This document shows positions 10,400 through 21,304 of a stretch of DNA of 64,000 nucleotides, one piece after another. Below the pieces are notes generated by a model that saw only the letters and a list, made by a program, of their open reading frames with translations, had not been told where the DNA came from and searched no databases. The translations under genes were made by a program, and so were the position numbers. Position 1 is the first letter of the stretch. Each line of letters starts with the position of its first letter. Origin of the DNA: Conus ventricosus (taxonomy: Eukaryota; Mollusca; Gastropoda; Neogastropoda; Conidae); contig CM031601.1 in NCBI GenBank assembly GCA_018398815.1, forward strand, positions 36,691,113 to 36,755,112, given 5' to 3'.

Positions 10400-11434
10400 G
10401 GCCTCACAGGGCCTACGGGACTTAGCATCAGCCTCGCGCAGGGCCAGCACCGAGTCCCTCTACAATTACAGATGGGAGAAATAGGTCTCCTGGTGCTCAG
10501 ACAACTCTTCCCCATGATCACCCTTCCAATACCCAGATAGGCAACTTTCTATCTCACCTATCTTCCTCTCTTAAGCTCTCTGCTAGCTCCATACAGGGCT
10601 ACAGGTCGGCTATCTGCACCACTATTCGCCAACTCGGCGGACCCTCCTTTGAGAATGACTTCCTTCTCAGAGAGATCTCTAGGGGGTGGCTCTACGCCAG
10701 TCCCAGTCCCCTAGGCGCATTCCCCTTTGGGACCTATTTATTGTCCTAGACGCTCTCAGAAAACCCCCTTTCGAGCCTATTGCCACCCTTCCCTTTAACC
10801 TTCTTTCCCTGAAGACCACCTTTCTCCTCGCCCTAGCTTCGGCCTGAAGGCGAAGCGAGATTCATGCCTTCAGTGGGGACCCCAGAGACATCGCCTTCCA
10901 CAGGACGGCTCTGTCTCGCTAAAGTTTCTTCCCGAATTCTTAGCTAAGAATCAGGAACCGGGCACTGCCTCGCTCTCCCTCGTCATCCGCTCACTGGCAG
11001 ATATCTGAGGAGGAGGAGACAAGGACCTGTGCCCTTCTAGGTGTCTGAGACACTACTGGGAATGCTTGCGCCCCAGGCGCACCTCCCAGAGACGTCTCCT
11101 TAATTTCTATCAACCCCAATAATAAGAATGACATCTCGGCTGGCACTATCTCTAGGTGGCTTTCCAAGACGGAGATCTGCCTATGTACAGGCGGACAAGG
11201 ATCTCCCCGCCCTATCTCCCCAGGCCCATGAGGTCAAGGTGCTGGCCACTTCCACAGCGTTCCAGCACTCTGTCCCCTTGCGCCACCTACTGGAGGCAGC
11301 CTACTGACATTCGGAAAATCCCTTTATAAACTTTTATTTAAGGGATATCCGCATGACCTGGGCTGATGGTTCTAAAGGGATCTCCTATGTGGCGGCTAAT
11401 GCAGCTATATCGGTTAACCCCAAGAACCACTAGG
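10400..11434 (+). pseudogene. DIRS-A tyrosine recombinase, decayed
   Basis: Across shifting frames the sequence shows SLKLSASSIQGYRSAICTTI, WDLFIVLDALRKPPFEPIAT, LKTTFLLALASA and FLPEFLAKNQEPGT. It ends with AY-stop-HSENPFINFYLRDIRMT, where the family has a tryptophan at the stop. These blocks follow the order of DIRS tyrosine recombinases, the enzyme that joins the circular intermediate to the target. At least six stops or shifts are present. I did not identify the four catalytic residues with certainty. Confidence 0.78.
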
Positions 11435-11466
11435 GCACTCGACCCTCCTCCGATTCCTTTAAATTC

Positions 11467-11560
11467 TGCTATGGTCTGACATGGTATAGTATATGACGCC
11501 AAAATGGGGAGTTTGCATTATACTCCCTGTTTGGCTAGTATACTTACCACGTCAGACTCT
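11467..11560 (-). other. DIRS-A internal complementary region
   Basis: GGTCTGACATGGTATAGTAT-ATGACGCCAAA is the reverse complement of the left end of the element. It runs straight into ATGGGGAGTTTGCATTATAC and TTTGGCTAGTATACTTACCA, the reverse complement of the right end. Such a fused copy of both ends is the template by which DIRS elements complete their termini. Confidence 0.92.
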
Positions 11561-11629
11561 AATGCCCGCCCTACCTTCCCCTCTAGTGCCAAGGTTCTCG
11601 GGTTTACCTTGCGCACAGGCCTCGCTGAA

Positions 11630-11813
11630 TGAGGAACAGGAAGCGGACACCGGCTTCTTCCTATGGCGGAAGTAGGGTGGGCGTCACGTGACCGTCTTAT
11701 TACTGCATTAGCCACAAAAAATTTCGGCCTGGCAGAGCTAACTGCCGTTGAATGCTAAGGTCTGACATGGTAAGTATACTAGCCAAACATCGAGTATAAT
11801 AAAAACTCCCCAT
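11630..11813 (-). repeat. DIRS-A right inverted terminal repeat
   Basis: Reverse complement of the left repeat up to GGTCTGACATGG, followed by a right-specific extension (TAAGTATACTAGCCAAAC through ACTCCCCAT). The element stops at the AT of 11812-11813. Confidence 0.93.
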
Positions 11814-13244
11814 GTTAGTGAACATACTGTGAAAAGCATGATTATGCCCCTTTTTACCTAAAAAATACTACCCCCAATTACAAGCAGATTATCATCAAGA
11901 ACAACATTCCTTGGGATTTATATGACTGTCATGTGTTAGTGCTGATGCTGAATAATTAGTCACATCACTTTTTCATTGTTTTCACTAATTCTATATGGTA
12001 CAGTTTGTTTTTGTATACTTGAAAACTGTTCTTTTTGTAAAACCACCATTCATTATATCCCTGTCCATCCCCTAATGGCCAACAAAATTAGATTATTGTT
12101 GTATAGCATCATAGCTTGGGGTAGAGAGAAAGAGAAGCCATAAAATCTAAGTCATATATCAACAAATAAATAAGCAGTAATTGTGGTACTGAACTGATCC
12201 CAAATAGTAAAATTATGCCCCTTTCTAGTAGAATTGGGGTACCCCCAGTACATACAGATTGTTACACAGAGGGACATTTACTGACAACAATATGAATCCC
12301 AGGTGTTATTCTGTAATGTTGTTGAGCAAACACCAAAAGGTATTGCTGCTGTGTTAAGTGGGCTTTTATATGCTGAATTCTTTTAAAACTACATTAAATT
12401 GAAAACAAAACAAAAACTGTTTTATCATGTGTTACTAGTGTGAACCATCATCATTACCAACAAAATCAAATTACAATGATGTGAAATTGTAAACAAGGGT
12501 ATAAGAAAGTAATTCACAAAACATTTAACAAATAACTCAATAAATGGATGAGTAATGTAAATGTTAGTGAACATACTGTGAAAAGCATGATTATGCCCCT
12601 TTTTACCTAAACAATAGTACCCCCAATTATGAGCAGATTATCATCATGCACAACATTCCTTGGGATTTATATGACTGTCATGTGTTAGTGCTGATGTTGA
12701 ATAAATAGTAAGACCACTTTTTCAGTGCTTTGAGTCATTTTATTTGGCACAACATGTTTGTGTATAATATAAAACTGTTATTTTTGGTAAAATTTTTATT
12801 ATTATGTCAATTTCTGCCACACTAATTATCAACATAATCAAGTCATTTTGACAGGACATTATAGATCAATGCATAACAACAAAACATGCCAAAAATCTGA
12901 AAGATTTGTCAAGAAATAAGTGAGCAGTAACCATTTTACTGAACCTACCCAAAAAAGCAAAATTTTACCTTGGCACACAGCTATTCAAATGTGCTATTAT
13001 ACTGTAGCAGTGAAGGGGTTAAAGAGTATGAAGTTTAGAAGACTGTGCCTCACTGGCAGAGGGTGAGAAATGCCAAGACTTGGTGTATGGGTGTTGTAGG
13101 ACCTGTGCAGTTGGAAGTATGTAGTTCAAATTATGTAACTGCTGTGTTATTTGAGTGAAAAACAAACTGGATGACATAAACATAATTTGGTTTTTGACAA
13201 ATACCAACCATGGGTTTGGGGCAACCTAGGAAGCATGGCAAAGA

Positions 13245-13378
13245 CTTACAGCTATGAACGATGGAACAGTGACAGTAAAGTTCACCTGTACTTGGCTGAC
13301 AGTCATGAACAGCGACATTAGAATTCACCTTACCAGTCATTGCTGACACGAACAATGGCAGTCAACATGAAAACTGAC
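13245..13378 (-). repeat. Minisatellite of donor-containing units next to HERC1 exon
   Basis: Read on the minus strand from the exon donor, three consecutive units of 46-49 bp begin TACAG-GTCAGTTTTC, ACTG-GTAAGGTGAA and TACAG-GTGAACTTTA. Each continues with a TGT/CACTGTTCRTG-type block and ends in a CAG or AAG. The first unit holds the functional donor of the exon at 13379-13541. The other two retain GT donors and acceptor-like ends. Confidence 0.75.
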
Positions 13379-13541
13379 CTGTAGTTGATGGCCATTTTGA
13401 TGTACTCATGGCGGTTTTCAGGACTGATGCGGGAGTGTTTGTGGCTGAGATGAATCTCCAGGCCTGTGGCACTGGGCACGCTGTATGGCATGTCTGCTGC
13501 TCGTAACGCATCCTCTTCCATCTCCTTGATACACATCAGCC
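13379..13541 (-). CDS. HERC1: HERC1 exon, HECT N-lobe continued
   Basis: This 163-bp exon has acceptor TTGTTCAG and donor TACAG followed by GTCAGTTTTC on the minus strand. It encodes LMCIKEMEEDALRAADMPYS, VPSATGLEIHLSHKHSRISP and ENRHEYIKMAINYR. The pattern of an NRxEYI segment followed by NYRLHEFD in the next exon is typical of HERC HECT domains. The final AG joins the first G of the exon at 664 to complete arginine. Downstream of the donor there are tandem copies of donor-containing units (13245-13378), and a related unit occurs at 2141-2181. The intron to the next exon is 12.7 kb and is mostly a piggyBac element containing a DIRS element. Confidence 0.94.
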
Positions 13542-13859
13542 CTGAACAACCACCACATAGCCATATCACACAAGATAAAAGCTCTATACTTTTCAATCCT
13601 TCTCTTTGTGTATACCTGTGTTATGGATGGTGTGGTGCTGAGTGTATTACTGTCAGACTCTCACTTTCAAAAGTTAGGATGTATGTAATGATTATTCCCT
13701 ACACACACCCACACCACACGAACATGGACAGCCAGGCAACACAGAAGTTAAGTTTCTTTCTTTTATATGCTGCCTGAACCATCAAAACACCATAAACACA
13801 TATTACTAAATTATAAATTAACAGGCACAAAAATCAATACACGCCACCACCTGAAAGGG

Positions 13860-14225
13860 CATGTTTCAACCGTCACTCTCAAAACTGAACATCAAATTTT
13901 TTTTTGGGGGGGGGAGGAGCGCAGACCTTGCTGGCACTATCAGTAGTGTCCCAACAGACACCGTCCACACAGCTGGCTGCAACAAGCCAAGCCCAAGTCA
14001 CAGTCTTCACATGGCAAGCAGAGCCGATCACGAATACAGTTTGTGGAGTCCCACACTGCAGAAAAACACGTCAGCCTCTCCATGTTGTCATGACGGAGAA
14101 TCCTGACACAAGTCCACTACAGACCTGGCGGTCAGCCTCTCCATGTCATCTTGATGGAGACAGCTGGGATTGGGCTGTGCCCCTTCACCGGGTAGCAATC
14201 AGTTCCAGGCCAGACTGAGGGGCCT
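13860..14225 (-). repeat. Candidate dispersed repeat with A-rich end
   Basis: GC-rich sequence bounded on the left by a T/G run (13894-13917), which on the minus strand is a C and A tail. It contains a direct repeat of GTCAGCCTCTCCATGT at about 14071 and 14131. It has the look of a retroposon body, but no target duplication or promoter boxes were found. Confidence 0.35.
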
Positions 14226-15537
14226 CACCTACACCTGGGGAATTGTATAACTACATTGATTACTTAGCCTACTACCTTCATATTTATCATCCTTGTTTTG
14301 TCACTAGCAGTCACTCTTTACATAATACATTTCACTGGAATTTTGGGAAAAACACCTGTAATATAGTCTACTAAGTTTCAATACAAAGGGTGCATTACAA
14401 CAGAAAAATTTGCGATTAGCACCATGAGTGATTACACTGAAGAAAAAGATTTCCTCACGTTACCCTTTCCAAGGTACCAAGAATACAATTATTAAGAGGA
14501 ACAATTTCCATTTGTCCCTTTTTATCCAGAAAAAAAAGTTTTTACTTTTCCACATCATCATCATTTGACGTATCTACAACAGGGATCAGAATAAATTTTC
14601 AAATAATTTATACACAAAAATTTTCATTGCTCACTTCCAAAGTTCACCAACACTCGTATCATTATAATACTTTAGGAAAAGATAAACTGTTTTTTTTTTT
14701 CCAATCATACATTGATATAATTTGATCACTTTTCCCAGATAACATATATCACATACGTATTCTCTTTTCCATCCACCCACTCCATTCTTCTCCACCTCTC
14801 GACTCACACATTCACTAACCACAACTTCCTACAGTCACCCTATGTCTCGCCAAGTCTTGTAAATCACAAGATCAATCAAAGGAAAAAATATTTTAGGCCT
14901 TCACCAAGAACTGGAAACCAGCTGTAGGAAAAACCAAATCCATTAATACTAACCTTAACTTTCATTTAACAAGTCGCACATACCTCATTATCACAAAAAC
15001 TAAGTTGCCAGTCTCTCTTCAGCACCGTGGGGATGTTTCCAGGCTGGTAAATCTGCAGAGACTAAAAGGAAATCCTCGCTTACCTGACTGACAACAAAGT
15101 GCGGGTGAGTATCTGTCGGGTAAACACGCAAACTTTTGCCACTTCAGAAATGTCCCCACAATTTGGGACCGGACAAAAATGGTCCATCACAACCTGACTT
15201 GGACCCTTCACCCCAATGCGAGCCCTGGCCATCGACTATAGCTTCCCAGCGCACACCACTTGTCTCTTTCAGTGCTGCTTCAGTGTCTGTTGCTAGGTCC
15301 CCTCTGCCTTCTGCTTTGTTGGTTCCAGGTCATGGTCTGAGCTTCTCGACAGTGTGTCCTAGTGAACCCACTTCCTGCTCAGTTTACATATAGAAAATGG
15401 CTTTTGTCCCACCATTCACAACTCCTCAATGCTGACAACGCCTGGCCACAGGATGCTGAAAATCTTTTACTTTTGTTTTTGTGTTGTAACTTATTTCTTT
15501 GTATTTGATCAAGTCTGCACTTGAACTGATGATTTCT
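14226..15537. other. Intron sequence without a firm assignment
   Basis: AT-rich intron to about 14970, then a more GC-rich part (15000-15400) in which a weak frame (15136-15393) is visible but not recognisable. It lies next to the DIRS-B terminus and may belong to an older element. Confidence 0.4.
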
Positions 15538-15679
15538 TCATACTTACCTCTACAAATACCTTTTCTCCTGTTGACGAGTGGTTTCTTCACTATGTCGAAT
15601 ATCAGGAATCCCCCCCTCCCGCCCCCCCCCCCCCCCCCCCCCCACCCAAAAAAAAAACCCCAAAAAACCCAAACCCAAT

Positions 15680-15800
15680 CATGTAGAGAGTGGGGGGAGC
15701 TCGCTTTACTCAACCTACAGGAATACATGTGAGGTCTCTCTTGAGCGACATATAATAAACTCACTTCACTCCAAAATAAATCAGTTTTCTCCTTTACCTC
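15680..15800 (+). repeat. DIRS-B left inverted terminal repeat (inner part)
   Basis: Matches the reverse complement of about 23460-23580, including TACTCAACCTRCAGGAATAC and CACTTCACTCCAAAAYAA. A long C run (15616-15642) precedes it. Confidence 0.8.
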
Positions 15801-16039
15801 ATCATGAACACCTCTCTCTCCCAGTTCAAGCACTTGAACATGGATCAACAAAAATGCCCCTGTGAGTTGGCCTTTATTTCTTTCCACGAGATTACATCTT
15901 CCCAGTTGGAAAATTCAAGAGAACTTCAATGCCTTGCTTCTTTTCTTGAGTCTCCTTCACTGCAAGGCTCCTTGGCACAACCCAACAAGAACAGCATTTC
16001 TTCTCCCCCAGTCGTCAGAGTTTGACATTCCTGTCAATG

Positions 16040-17030
16040 AGTGGTTTCTTCTCTGAACCAACATGAAACCTGTGTCTTCTGCTCTTGCCACTCTCAATTT
16101 CCTCCATACAGCTCATGCGAGTGTTGCCCATCAACATGGCACTCGGCATTTTCTCTTCAGTGTGACGGTCAGCCAGTTTTGACAGGAGTGGCGACCAACA
16201 CTCCTTGCTCCACCACTTCAGACATAAAGCCGGGTGTGGCGAAAACAGACCAGCATCTTCCCCCAGCATTCTCTTCTACCCCTACCCCTGGGCAAGCTAT
16301 TTTAGAAGAGCAGCTGTCTTCATTTCCTCGATGGTGGCCTCAGAGGAAGAGGACTCGGGCAAGTGGCATCCACTTGGAGCACGAGCTGACCGGTGCAGCT
16401 CCAAGGGGGTTGCTGGTGTCAGTGGGCTATCCTCCATGAGCAGGGAGGACAGGTCGCATCCAATTTCAAGGTACAGATGCGTGCAAAACAGAGTAGGATG
16501 AGTGAGAGGATTTGGAACATTCTGATGAAGATATTGATGATTATCTTGATGATGAAGACATTTCTTCTTCTTTTGAGTTCACTCTCATGAGAGCTGCTAC
16601 CAATAATGCTTGGCACCAACATCGCTAGTACCCTCTCTCTGAGTCGTATCTGGATTCCCCTGCCCCTGGCTCTCAGAAGTTCAGACTTCATTCCTCTTTC
16701 TTTGAGTAAACCGGTACTGCAGATTCCAATTCCGTTCTCTGACTTTCTAAAAAGGTGGGGCAATATTGTGAGTTCTTGAACACAGGTCTTCTAGACTCCT
16801 GTTTTGTTCATTCCAGAGTGCTGTTGGTCAAAGTTATTTATCCAGAGCACATTCCAGTTATACACACAGAATGTTCCAACTTCTTTTCAGTCAGAGAGCG
16901 CATGTCTGGATGAATGCCACTAACAGTTTCCAATGCCATCCCACTTGTAGAATGAAGGCATCTCTCTTTATGATCACTCACTCTACTGACTCTTCCTGAG
17001 AAAGCTGCGACAGTTCCGTGTCAGCCCACA
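16040..17030 (+). pseudogene. DIRS-B gag-like region
   Basis: Broken frames with an acidic stretch (SEHSDEDIDDYLDDEDISSS near 16501-16575) followed by FEFTLMRAATNNAWHQHR and, after shifts, KKVGQYCEFLNTGLLDS near 16745. Acidic, coil-poor gag proteins with this layout are seen in DIRS elements, and the inverted repeat just upstream supports it. The residues alone are not diagnostic. Confidence 0.45.
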
Positions 17031-17036
17031 GTCTAG

Positions 17037-17440
17037 TTGTACTACCAGTCGACCATTCAAAGTGTATTGGCCTTCAACCAACTGTGTTACCACAGCAGTG
17101 CCAAGACGACAGACATGGACCGGCTGGAGAAAGTAGTCAGCAAGGCAGCCTCCATCGTGGGTGAAGAGCTGATACCCGTGAGCACGTGGTTCCCAGGTGT
17201 GGCCACTAAGAAGCTTGGCAAGATCCGAGCAGACAGCCACCACCCACTCCACGAGGTGCTGGCATCCCAAGAGCCCAGGAGAGAATCTTCCCGGGTCCTG
17301 AGGAGCTTCAGTGCCCAACCGACCGAGAAAATCCTTCCTGCCATCTGCCGTACGCCTCCTCAACGAGAGAGTCAATGAGAGAAGGGAGAATGCATGTCTT
17401 ATTTTTTCGGTTTAAAATACTAACCCCTGTAGCGCGCTTG
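17037..17440 (+). pseudogene. L2/Rex-like LINE, C-terminal end of ORF2
   Basis: The frame reads MYYQSTIQSVLAFNQLCYHS, DMDRLEKVVSKAASIVGEEL and KIRADSHHPLHEVLASQEPR, then RRESSRVLRSF. This matches the familiar C-terminal end of CR1/L2/Rex-type LINEs (LQKIIRTASRIIG then DPSHPLH and SGRR). A stop follows near 17375 and the 3' untranslated region continues into TG repeats. The element seems to extend to about 22310, where GACAAATAAAATATCGTATC resembles a LINE 3' end. Confidence 0.8.
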
Positions 17441-17450
17441 CGTGTGTGAC

Positions 17451-17656
17451 TGTGTGTGTGTGTGTGAGTTTGTGTGTTGTGTGCGAGTGTGTGTGCGTGT
17501 GCGTGTGTGTGTGTTTGCATGCATGTGTGCGTAGGTGTGTATGTTGCCCCCCACCCTCACCCATCCCCCTACAAGTATTTTAAGTCCTGTTTTACAGTGT
17601 GTATGTGTGTGTGTGTGTGTGTGCATGTGAGTGAATGTGTGTGTGTGTGTGTGTGT
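17451..17656. repeat. (TG)n arrays in the LINE 3' untranslated region
   Basis: TG-rich stretches at 17451-17520 and 17600-17657, with a C-rich spacer between them. A T run follows at 17669-17687. Confidence 0.9.
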
Positions 17657-17809
17657 GAATTTGATGGACTTTTTTTTTTTTTTTTTTGTGCCATTTTTAT
17701 ACATGACTTAATTGTCTTCTTTTACTGTTTAAATAATCATACTTTTCTGTGATATTATGGCATGGTGTATATATGCATGTGTGTATATGTATGTGTGTAT
17801 ATGTATGTA

Positions 17810-17891
17810 AGATAAGATAAGATAATGTTGCCCAGCCTACCGCTAAGGGCCACATCAGGGCTGTCACCACATTACAATCAACTCACCAGTC

Positions 17892-17931
<40 letters not shown>

Positions 17932-19360
17932 CACACATCTCTTTAAATGACATCTTCTAAGAACACACCAGAAACTTCGTTAAAAATCTTTCTTCCGTAA
18001 AATTTTAAATCAGATGAAAAATGTTAATCTCTTTCATAAACTCAAGGATCACATCAGGATCTTCATGGACTCCGCTGTAAAATGTTTGTGTCTCACATCG
18101 TGCAAATCCCAACACTCTAAAAGAACATGTTTCACTGTGAGTGGCGCATGACATGGAATGCACCACGGAGCTTCTTCAGTCTTTAAAAGGTAGGAATGGG
18201 TAAAATACGAATGGCCGGTGTGCAGCCGGCACAGAACCGTTTCCTCTTTACGGAAGATGGTAGGAAGTCCTTAAGGTTTGGACGGATCTGAAAGAGTTTG
18301 TTATTCGTCTGTATGTTCCAATCCTCCTGCCAGAGGTCTCTCACATAATCGTTAATTTTGGGTTTCAGATCTGAGCAGGGGATATAAATGTTGGACAGTT
18401 TCTCTCTTGTGGCATTCTTGGCTAAACGATCAACCATTTCGTTCCCGCCGATGCCAACATGACCAGGAACCCAAACCAGAATAATGTTGTAACCATCCGG
18501 TCACTTCCGTGCAGATCGTCATGGACAGACCACTCATAGTCCAGGACCAGCGAGGGGTCACAAATCGACAAATCTAAACACGAAAGTGAACCTGTGGAAG
18601 AGTGGAGGTAAGTTGGAGATCCGTCGTTCAGACAACACAAATCAAAGTCAGAAAGGACATCCTCAAGAAGCAGACCTCTGGATGACGAACTGACACTACC
18701 CCAAAGAGGATTGTGACCGTTAAAGTCACCCAACAGCAAAAAAGGTCGAGGAAGTTCTCTGATCAGACTGACAAGGTCCTGACGACAAACTGGGACAGAA
18801 GGTGGCAGATAAAGTGAGCAGATTGTAACAGTCTTGTGGAGAGTGACTCTCGCAGCTACAGCCTGAAGGGAGGTAGTCAGAGCGACAGGACTATACAGCA
18901 GAGTTTTATGTATGAGAAGGGCAACACCGCCCGACAGTCCCAATGTGGATGGTTGTGCAGGTTTAGAAAGAATATTAAAGCCAGAAAGAGTGAAGGTCTT
19001 CTGGCTTTGAATTTGAGTTTCCTGAAGACCCATGACGGAAGGTTTTATAGATTGACACAGAAGCTGCAGCTCCTCAAAGTTGGAATTTAGTCCACGGATA
19101 TTCCAATGGATTATTTTACTATCCATGGTGCAGAGGGCGAAAAGGAGAGAAATCAGGTCATCTCCTCGTCAACATCTGCATCCAATGGAGCGAATTTATT
19201 GCTTAGTTTCACCGGACTGTTTGGGTCTTCAGACCTGCTGGCAGACTTGCCCGCAGGTGACGAAGGCCTGGAGTTTGGAGACGGTGGAGGTTTCTTTCTC
19301 ATCTCCACCATCTCCACACTTGGATGAACTCCCTGCCTGCACGAGCACTGCTCAAGGAAG
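17810..19360 (-). mobile_element. LINE-N copy A, 5'-truncated and internally deleted
   Basis: The 3' end is at 17810 with GATAA repeats, then the tail GTTGCCCAGCC, a poly-A run (17896-17926) and the C-terminal part of ORF2. At about 18499 the RNase H sequence jumps directly to endonuclease sequence, so the whole reverse transcriptase is missing. The endonuclease starts at ATG 19126 and ORF1 sequence runs to 19360. The copy is flanked by GTGTATATGTATGTA at 17795-17809 and 19361-19375. That 15-bp duplication lies in simple repeat, so its exact length is ambiguous. Confidence 0.85.
18500..19126 (-). pseudogene. LINE-N copy A endonuclease domain
   Basis: The minus-strand frame from ATG 19126 reads MDSKIIHWNIRGLNSNFEEL, MGLQETQIQSQKTFTLSGFN, LLGDFNGHNPLWGS and SVHDDLHGSDR. 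It shows the ordered motifs of an APE-type endonuclease: N in HWNIRGLN, QET, GDFN, and the final SDH reading SDR here. This is the longest uninterrupted endonuclease frame in the window. After SDR the frame enters the deletion junction. The enzyme would nick target DNA for target-primed reverse transcription. Confidence 0.9.
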
Positions 19361-19416
19361 GTGTATATGTATGTATGTATATATACATATATATGTGTGT
19401 ATATATATGTGTGTGC

Positions 19417-19525
<109 letters not shown>

Positions 19526-20104
19526 AAGGACCCCCACCCCCCACCATACAAGCCATTCTTACCACAAATATGTTTACTTTATTGTATTCTTTTTACTGCT
19601 TAACCCTCACAGTGCTCTGTATATCAATTTAAACTTTAAAGAAATGTAGTTAAAATCTAGGACGGGAAACTCGTCGCACACCACACTTGAGAATTTGGCT
19701 TCTGCATACATATTATTTGCACTAGATATGCAAACCTATACATTTTTAGAAACTAGAGATGTTGTAGAATCTAGTGAAATAACTGAAAATACTGTAGGTG
19801 GTACCTTCTTGGAGACTGACCTCAAAATATACGCAGAGAAAATTTCTGAAAAAGTTATTTGAAAAGTAAGTCAAATGTTAGGAGAGACACAGTTTTTCTT
19901 CTGTACTGCCTAAACACTTCAGACTGGAGATAAAATGAAGACTGGATATGTGCTGGAAACATGGGAAAGATGATAATTCTCTTGACTTGAGCTATGTATA
20001 ATGAATTGTGCCTCAAATGATGTACCTATAATTCAGCATCCGGACAATCAAATTTCACTATATAAGGAAATGGGGTTTGTGTAGGCTTGCCTTGAAGCTA
20101 GATA

Positions 20105-20160
20105 AGATAAGATAATGTTGCTTATAGCCCAGCCGACCGCAAAGGGCCACATCAGGGCTG
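20105..20160 (-). mobile_element. 56-bp LINE-N 3'-tail insertion
   Basis: Contains only the tail (AGATAAGATAATGTTGCTTA through CACATCAGGGCTG). It is flanked by the 13-bp direct repeat TTGAAGCTAGATA at 20092-20104 and 20161-20173, within the non-coding part of piggyBac-B. Confidence 0.92.
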
Positions 20161-20414
20161 TTGAAGCTAGATAGGTAAAACTATATTTTTGTAAACTAGA
20201 GATAATGAGGAATCTGAAAAAAATAATTACAAGACAGTACTCTGATGGCAGCTGAAGATATTCTTCACAGTGTAATCCAGAACATTGGTGAAAAGGTAAT
20301 CCAAAACGTCACTCACATTGTTTGAAACACCACAGTTTTCCTGCTTGAATGTCAAAACACTTGAAACTTCAGAGAAAACAAGAAGAACATGTCCTTGAAA
20401 GACACAGAACAAAG

Positions 20415-20549
20415 CTAGGGCCTTGGTCTTCTGTGGAAGGCTGAAAAGCACTCAGGGCAGAGTCCCACGTCGCATCCAGAACATTCCCAGCCAGAGCGCA
20501 CACAAGCAGGATGGTCAGCAGCACAGTTCCTCTTTCTTGAGCTCCTCTC
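20415..20549 (-). pseudogene. piggyBac-B transposase cysteine-rich C-terminus
   Basis: The minus strand reads ERSSRKRNCAADHPACVRSG then WECSGCDVGLCPECFSAFHR and RPRP before a TAG stop. The C-x-x-C-x-V-x-L-C-x-x-C-F-x-x-x-H pattern is the RING-like zinc-binding domain that ends many piggyBac transposases and binds the element ends. A stop (TGA) just upstream in this frame marks the deletion or a lost splice site. Confidence 0.82.
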
Positions 20550-20983
20550 TCAGCATCACTCTCCTCTGCAGTAGTGCTTCCAGATTCTGGATCACACAAG
20601 AAAACATATATCCTAAGTCTTCTGTTCATTTCATTGTTTCATAATGGTGCAAGAGTTGTTACAGAGAGCTTGACTCAGTTTCCACTAAGTAGTCTGATTT
20701 TCAGAAAGAAAAAAATATTAACAACATTACTTATTCATTCTATGAAAAATGAAGTCATGCATAAAATCATAATAAGAATAAAATCTGAATCACTAACATA
20801 TAAGGAAGGGGAAGGGCTATAGCTTTCATTGTAGACACGCCCACTTGTGACACGCCCACAGTTTCCAAACTAAAAAAACAAAACAAACAGAAGTTATCAC
20901 CACTTTAATTCATCTCTAAAGTGCTTTCAAAACACCTATAATCACTCAGAAATGATCTTCTAGTTTGATCAGGCCAAAGCCTG

Positions 20984-21304
20984 TCACTCCTGTAAGTAAC
21001 CATGTACCCTGCCCCCCCCCCCCCCCCCCCCCCATCCCCCCCTTCTTTCATGTGGTGGACCAACAAATGTAAAATAACCAATAACCACACGCAGCAAGTG
21101 TTCCATCACTCGACAAACAAAATAATCAAAGTTTATCAACTCACCTGCTTCGCTTTCGTTACTACTGTTTTCGGCAACTGATTCTTCACTCGTGCCACTT
21201 CCACGCAACTCCTGCTCAAACTCGGTCGCTGATTCACTCATTATTTCAGTCAAAACAGACGAAAAACTTGAGATAACTGACTGACAAGGCTTGCCGGTGC
21301 ACAA
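20984..21304 (-). pseudogene. piggyBac-B transposase acidic N-terminus
   Basis: From 21304 the frame reads MCTGKPCQSVISSFSSVLTE, with an inner start MSESATEFEQELRGSGTSEE, then SVAENSSNESEAGELINFDY. The acidic, low-complexity character and the position about 140 bp inside the TTAA boundary fit a piggyBac N-terminus. The frame then runs into a C/G run (21011-21033) and is lost. Confidence 0.6.

Larger units (their letters stand above)
5047..11813 (+). mobile_element. DIRS-like tyrosine-recombinase retrotransposon (DIRS-A)
   Basis: A 6.8-kb element with inverted terminal repeats (5079-5222 and about 11630-11782), broken gag-like frames, reverse transcriptase plus RNase H, a decayed tyrosine recombinase, and an internal complementary region at 11467-11560. 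That region is the reverse complement of the left end joined to the right end, which is the hallmark of DIRS1-type elements. There is no target-site duplication. The empty site (gtaa-AT-gttag) is visible at 12557-12567. All reading frames carry shifts, so the copy is inactive as assembled, but several shifts are single-base homopolymer losses. Confidence 0.93.
4297..12975 (+). repeat. Tandem 0.75-kb units in the piggyBac 3' region (one split by DIRS)
   Basis: Unit 1 runs from about 4297 to 12019, excluding the DIRS at 5047-11813. Unit 2 is about 12020-12772 and a decayed unit 3 is about 12773-12975. They share blocks such as ATGGCCAACAAAA, CATCATAGCTTGGG, TTATGCCCCTTTCTAG and GAACATACTGTGAAAAGCAT. 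Unit 2 preserves the empty sites of two later insertions in unit 1. Confidence 0.85.
2278..13022 (+). mobile_element. piggyBac-like DNA transposon, split by a DIRS element
   Basis: The left boundary is TTAA (2278-2281) followed by CCTGTTCCCTGCC. The right boundary, read on the minus strand, is TTAA (13019-13022) followed by CCCCTTCACTGCT. Nine of thirteen terminal bases agree, and TTAA is the target site of this superfamily. Inside are a broken transposase (2533-3781) and tandem 0.75-kb units in the 3' part. Without the nested DIRS (5047-11813) the element would be about 4.0 kb. The boundaries are inferred from short terminal matches and are less certain than the transposase call. Confidence 0.6.
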
